Assembly (NCBI RefSeq): GCF_047228825.1
Contig: NZ_JBFEGN010000060.1
Coordinates: forward strand, 1 to 25,011
Direction: 5' to 3'
DNA: 25,011 nucleotides
Origin: Siminovitchia sp047228825
GTDB lineage: Bacteria; Bacillota; Bacilli; Bacillales; Bacillaceae_C
Positions 23,323 to 25,011 of the stretch are shown piece after piece (within the stretch, counting starts at the first letter, position 1; every line of letters starts with the position of its first letter). A program made the translations under genes and the position numbers. Below the pieces are notes generated by a model. It had not been told where the DNA came from, searched no databases, and saw nothing but the letters and a program-made list of their open reading frames with translations.

Positions 23323-24249
23323 ATGAAACGAAAACGTTATAGCAATCTCGATGGAGTATTGGCAAATAAGTCATTGAAGGATTTACGAAAATGGCAGCGC
23401 GAACGCAGGGCGAAAGTACCTGATCTCAGCTATGTCGTGCCGCAAAGTGACGTGAAGGAGATTTCATTCCTGCAAACGAACCGTACGAAAAACACGATTA
23501 CATGGATCGGACATTCGACTTTTTTGATTCAATGCGGAGGACTTAACATCGTGACCGATCCCGTATGGGCTTTGCGGATGGGCTTCGCCAAACGCCAGTC
23601 TGATCCTGGCCTCAGCATCCATGAACTGCCGCCGATCGATATTGTCCTCATCTCTCATGCACATTACGATCATTTACATATTCGCTCATTGAAAGCATTA
23701 CCCGGCAGCCCTGCATTGCTCGTTCCGGAAGGGCTATCCCGGATGCTCCGCCGCAAAGGATTCTCCAATGTAGAGGAGATGCCATGGTGGCAAAGTACCA
23801 TCATTCAAGAAGTTGCCTTCACGATGATGCCGGCCCAGCATTGGACACGGCGCACACTATGGGATATGAACACTTCGCATTGGGGAGGCTGGCTGATCCA
23901 AAAGTCCGGAGAACTTGGCCATAGCATCTTCTTCGCCGGGGACAGCGGTTATTTCCGCGGATATAAAATGATTGGCGAAAGCTACAAAATCGATACGGCG
24001 ATCCTGCCGATCGGCGCCTATGAACCCGAATGGTTTATGCAGGAATCACATATGACTCCCGAAGAAGCGATCTTGGCATTCCTCGACCTAAACGCCAAGA
24101 AGTTCATCCCCATGCATTACGGTGCATTCCGTCTCGCCGATGATACAGCCGAACAAGCGCTATCCCGCCTTCATCAAGAATGGGATCGTCTGCAACTGGA
24201 TAAAGATCAACTGAAAATCTTGAACTTAGGCGAAACTCTGCACATATAG
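23323..24249 (+). CDS. NAPE-PLD-like metallo-beta-lactamase-fold hydrolase
   Basis: This is a cytosolic zinc hydrolase of the beta-lactamase superfamily, NAPE-PLD-like subgroup. Metal ligands are visible: HAHYDH (112-117), H173 in PAQHW, D207 in FAGDSGY and H265 in PMHYGAF. ITWIGHSTFLIQ and IVTDPVW are the usual opening strands. ATG 23323 (308 aa) is chosen because GAGGAG (23308-23313) precedes it; the longer frame from 23167 adds a Cys-containing stretch unlike the family. The gene appears more GC-rich in third positions than its AT-rich neighbours, which may reflect transfer. The substrate is unknown; phospholipid hydrolysis should not be assumed. Confidence 0.87.
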   Translation: MKRKRYSNLDGVLANKSLKDLRKWQRERRAKVPDLSYVVPQSDVKEISFLQTNRTKNTITWIGHSTFLIQCGGLNIVTDPVWALRMGFAKRQSDPGLSIHELPPIDIVLISHAHYDHLHIRSLKALPGSPALLVPEGLSRMLRRKGFSNVEEMPWWQSTIIQEVAFTMMPAQHWTRRTLWDMNTSHWGGWLIQKSGELGHSIFFAGDSGYFRGYKMIGESYKIDTAILPIGAYEPEWFMQESHMTPEEAILAFLDLNAKKFIPMHYGAFRLADDTAEQALSRLHQEWDRLQLDKDQLKILNLGETLHI

Positions 24250-24312
24250 CAGCAGAAAAAAAGCAAAGTTCGAAATTGGCAATCTCGCTTATAGAGGGAG
24301 GATATAATATTT

Positions 24313-24939
24313 ATGGAAATAAAGTTACTAAAATTACAAACAGATAAATTGGAAGCGATGAAGGAGTTTTATACGAAACAATTAGGTTTTTCTCTTTGTG
24401 ATGAAAGCCCAAATCGGTTTCAAATTCAAACAGGGACAAGCATTTTGGAATTTCATAATGAAAATGTAACAGGAGAACCATATTATCATTTTGCTTTTAA
24501 TATTCCATCCAATCAATTTCAAGAAGCAAAGGCATGGTTGAAAGGAAAAACAACGCTTCTATTAGAAGATGGAGAAGACGAGGCAGATTTTTCGTTTTGG
24601 CCTGCACATGCCTGCTATTTTGAAGACCCGGCAGGAAATATTGTCGAACTCATAGCCCGCTATAATGAAAACCCGGTTAGAGAAACCCCGTTTTCAATAA
24701 ATAACATTTTGAATATCAGTGAAATCGGTTTAGTTGTCAAAGACGCCCCTGGTGTCGGCGAGCAATTGAAAGAAATAAACATTTTTGAAAGTGATAATGA
24801 ACCGATTACCAACTCTTCTTTAAGTTTTATGCAAGAAAAAAAGAACGGTGTTTTTATTCTTTTAACTAGTACGGGCAGAAGATGGCTGTTTTCAGAGAAG
24901 AAGTCCGAAATCTTTCCTATGGAAATAACTCTTACCTGA
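24313..24939 (+). CDS. VOC-family (glyoxalase/dioxygenase-fold) protein
   Basis: The first half is a clear vicinal-oxygen-chelate module: MKEFYTKQLGFSL at residues 16-28, a YYHFAFNIP strand and the C-terminal YFEDPAGNIVELIAR motif near 101-115. The second half, from about residue 130 (NISEIGLVVKD), looks like a weaker second module, giving 208 aa, longer than a single 120-130-aa domain. A histidine in YHFAF and the glutamate of IVEL could be metal ligands. AGAGGGAGG at 24293-24301 precedes ATG 24313 at eleven bases. Substrate unknown; members include glyoxalases, antibiotic-binding proteins and dioxygenases. Confidence 0.85.
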   Translation: MEIKLLKLQTDKLEAMKEFYTKQLGFSLCDESPNRFQIQTGTSILEFHNENVTGEPYYHFAFNIPSNQFQEAKAWLKGKTTLLLEDGEDEADFSFWPAHACYFEDPAGNIVELIARYNENPVRETPFSINNILNISEIGLVVKDAPGVGEQLKEINIFESDNEPITNSSLSFMQEKKNGVFILLTSTGRRWLFSEKKSEIFPMEITLT

Positions 24940-25011
24940 ATCCGTGATATAGGTTGTTAAAACCCTGTAAATAAGATGTTATCCTGGTGTTTTTTCCAAT
25001 TTCCTCCACTT

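Overview
The window looks like chromosome of an endospore-forming member of the Bacillaceae. The evidence is a complete tricistronic gerA-type germinant-receptor operon, strong AAGGAGG-type ribosome binding sites, Bacillus-like protein families (YlbC-type CAP protein, PadR/DUF2812 pair, RocR-type regulator), moderate-to-low GC, and typical stem-loop plus T-run terminators. The species cannot be fixed from sequence alone.

Layout. Positions 1-1056 contain no convincing gene but are dense in repeats: three consecutive hairpins resembling an IS200/IS605-type end, a 52-bp tandem repeat, a 58-bp tandem repeat built of small hairpins, and a long imperfect palindrome. Next come a bifunctional NAD(P)H-hydrate repair enzyme (1057-2613), a RocR-like sigma-54 activator (2772-4175) and a PLP-dependent Orn/Lys/Arg decarboxylase (4407-5909) preceded by a textbook -24/-12 promoter. 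The germination operon A-B-C follows (6221-9943), with a sigma-G-like promoter. Then come an acetyl-CoA-synthetase-like ligase with an altered acyl pocket (10259-12229) and a catabolic-type threonine dehydratase (12297-13241).

Positions 13242-14870 look like an accessory insertion: a repeat element with short terminal inverted repeats, then a DUF4062-like protein overlapping a second unrecognised ORF that probably carries a frameshift. This is the best candidate here for an undescribed system. A hotdog thioesterase follows (14870-15244), then a pair of small envelope proteins (15471-16341). Next is a flavin reductase / luciferase-like monooxygenase operon ending in a 39-codon Cys-rich gene (16721-18447). 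A shared terminator separates it from a convergent CAP-domain gene (18476-19642, minus strand). The right part holds a SEC-C zinc-motif protein (19801-21015), a PadR-DUF2812-lipoprotein operon with a self-operator-like promoter (21505-23034), an NAPE-PLD-like metallo-beta-lactamase-fold hydrolase (23323-24249) and a VOC-family protein (24313-24939).

Functional links seen: regulator plus sigma-54 promoter plus decarboxylase form a plausible local circuit; the three Ger proteins form one receptor; the flavin reductase probably supplies reduced flavin to the neighbouring monooxygenase; PadR probably controls its own operon. All other pairings are positional only.
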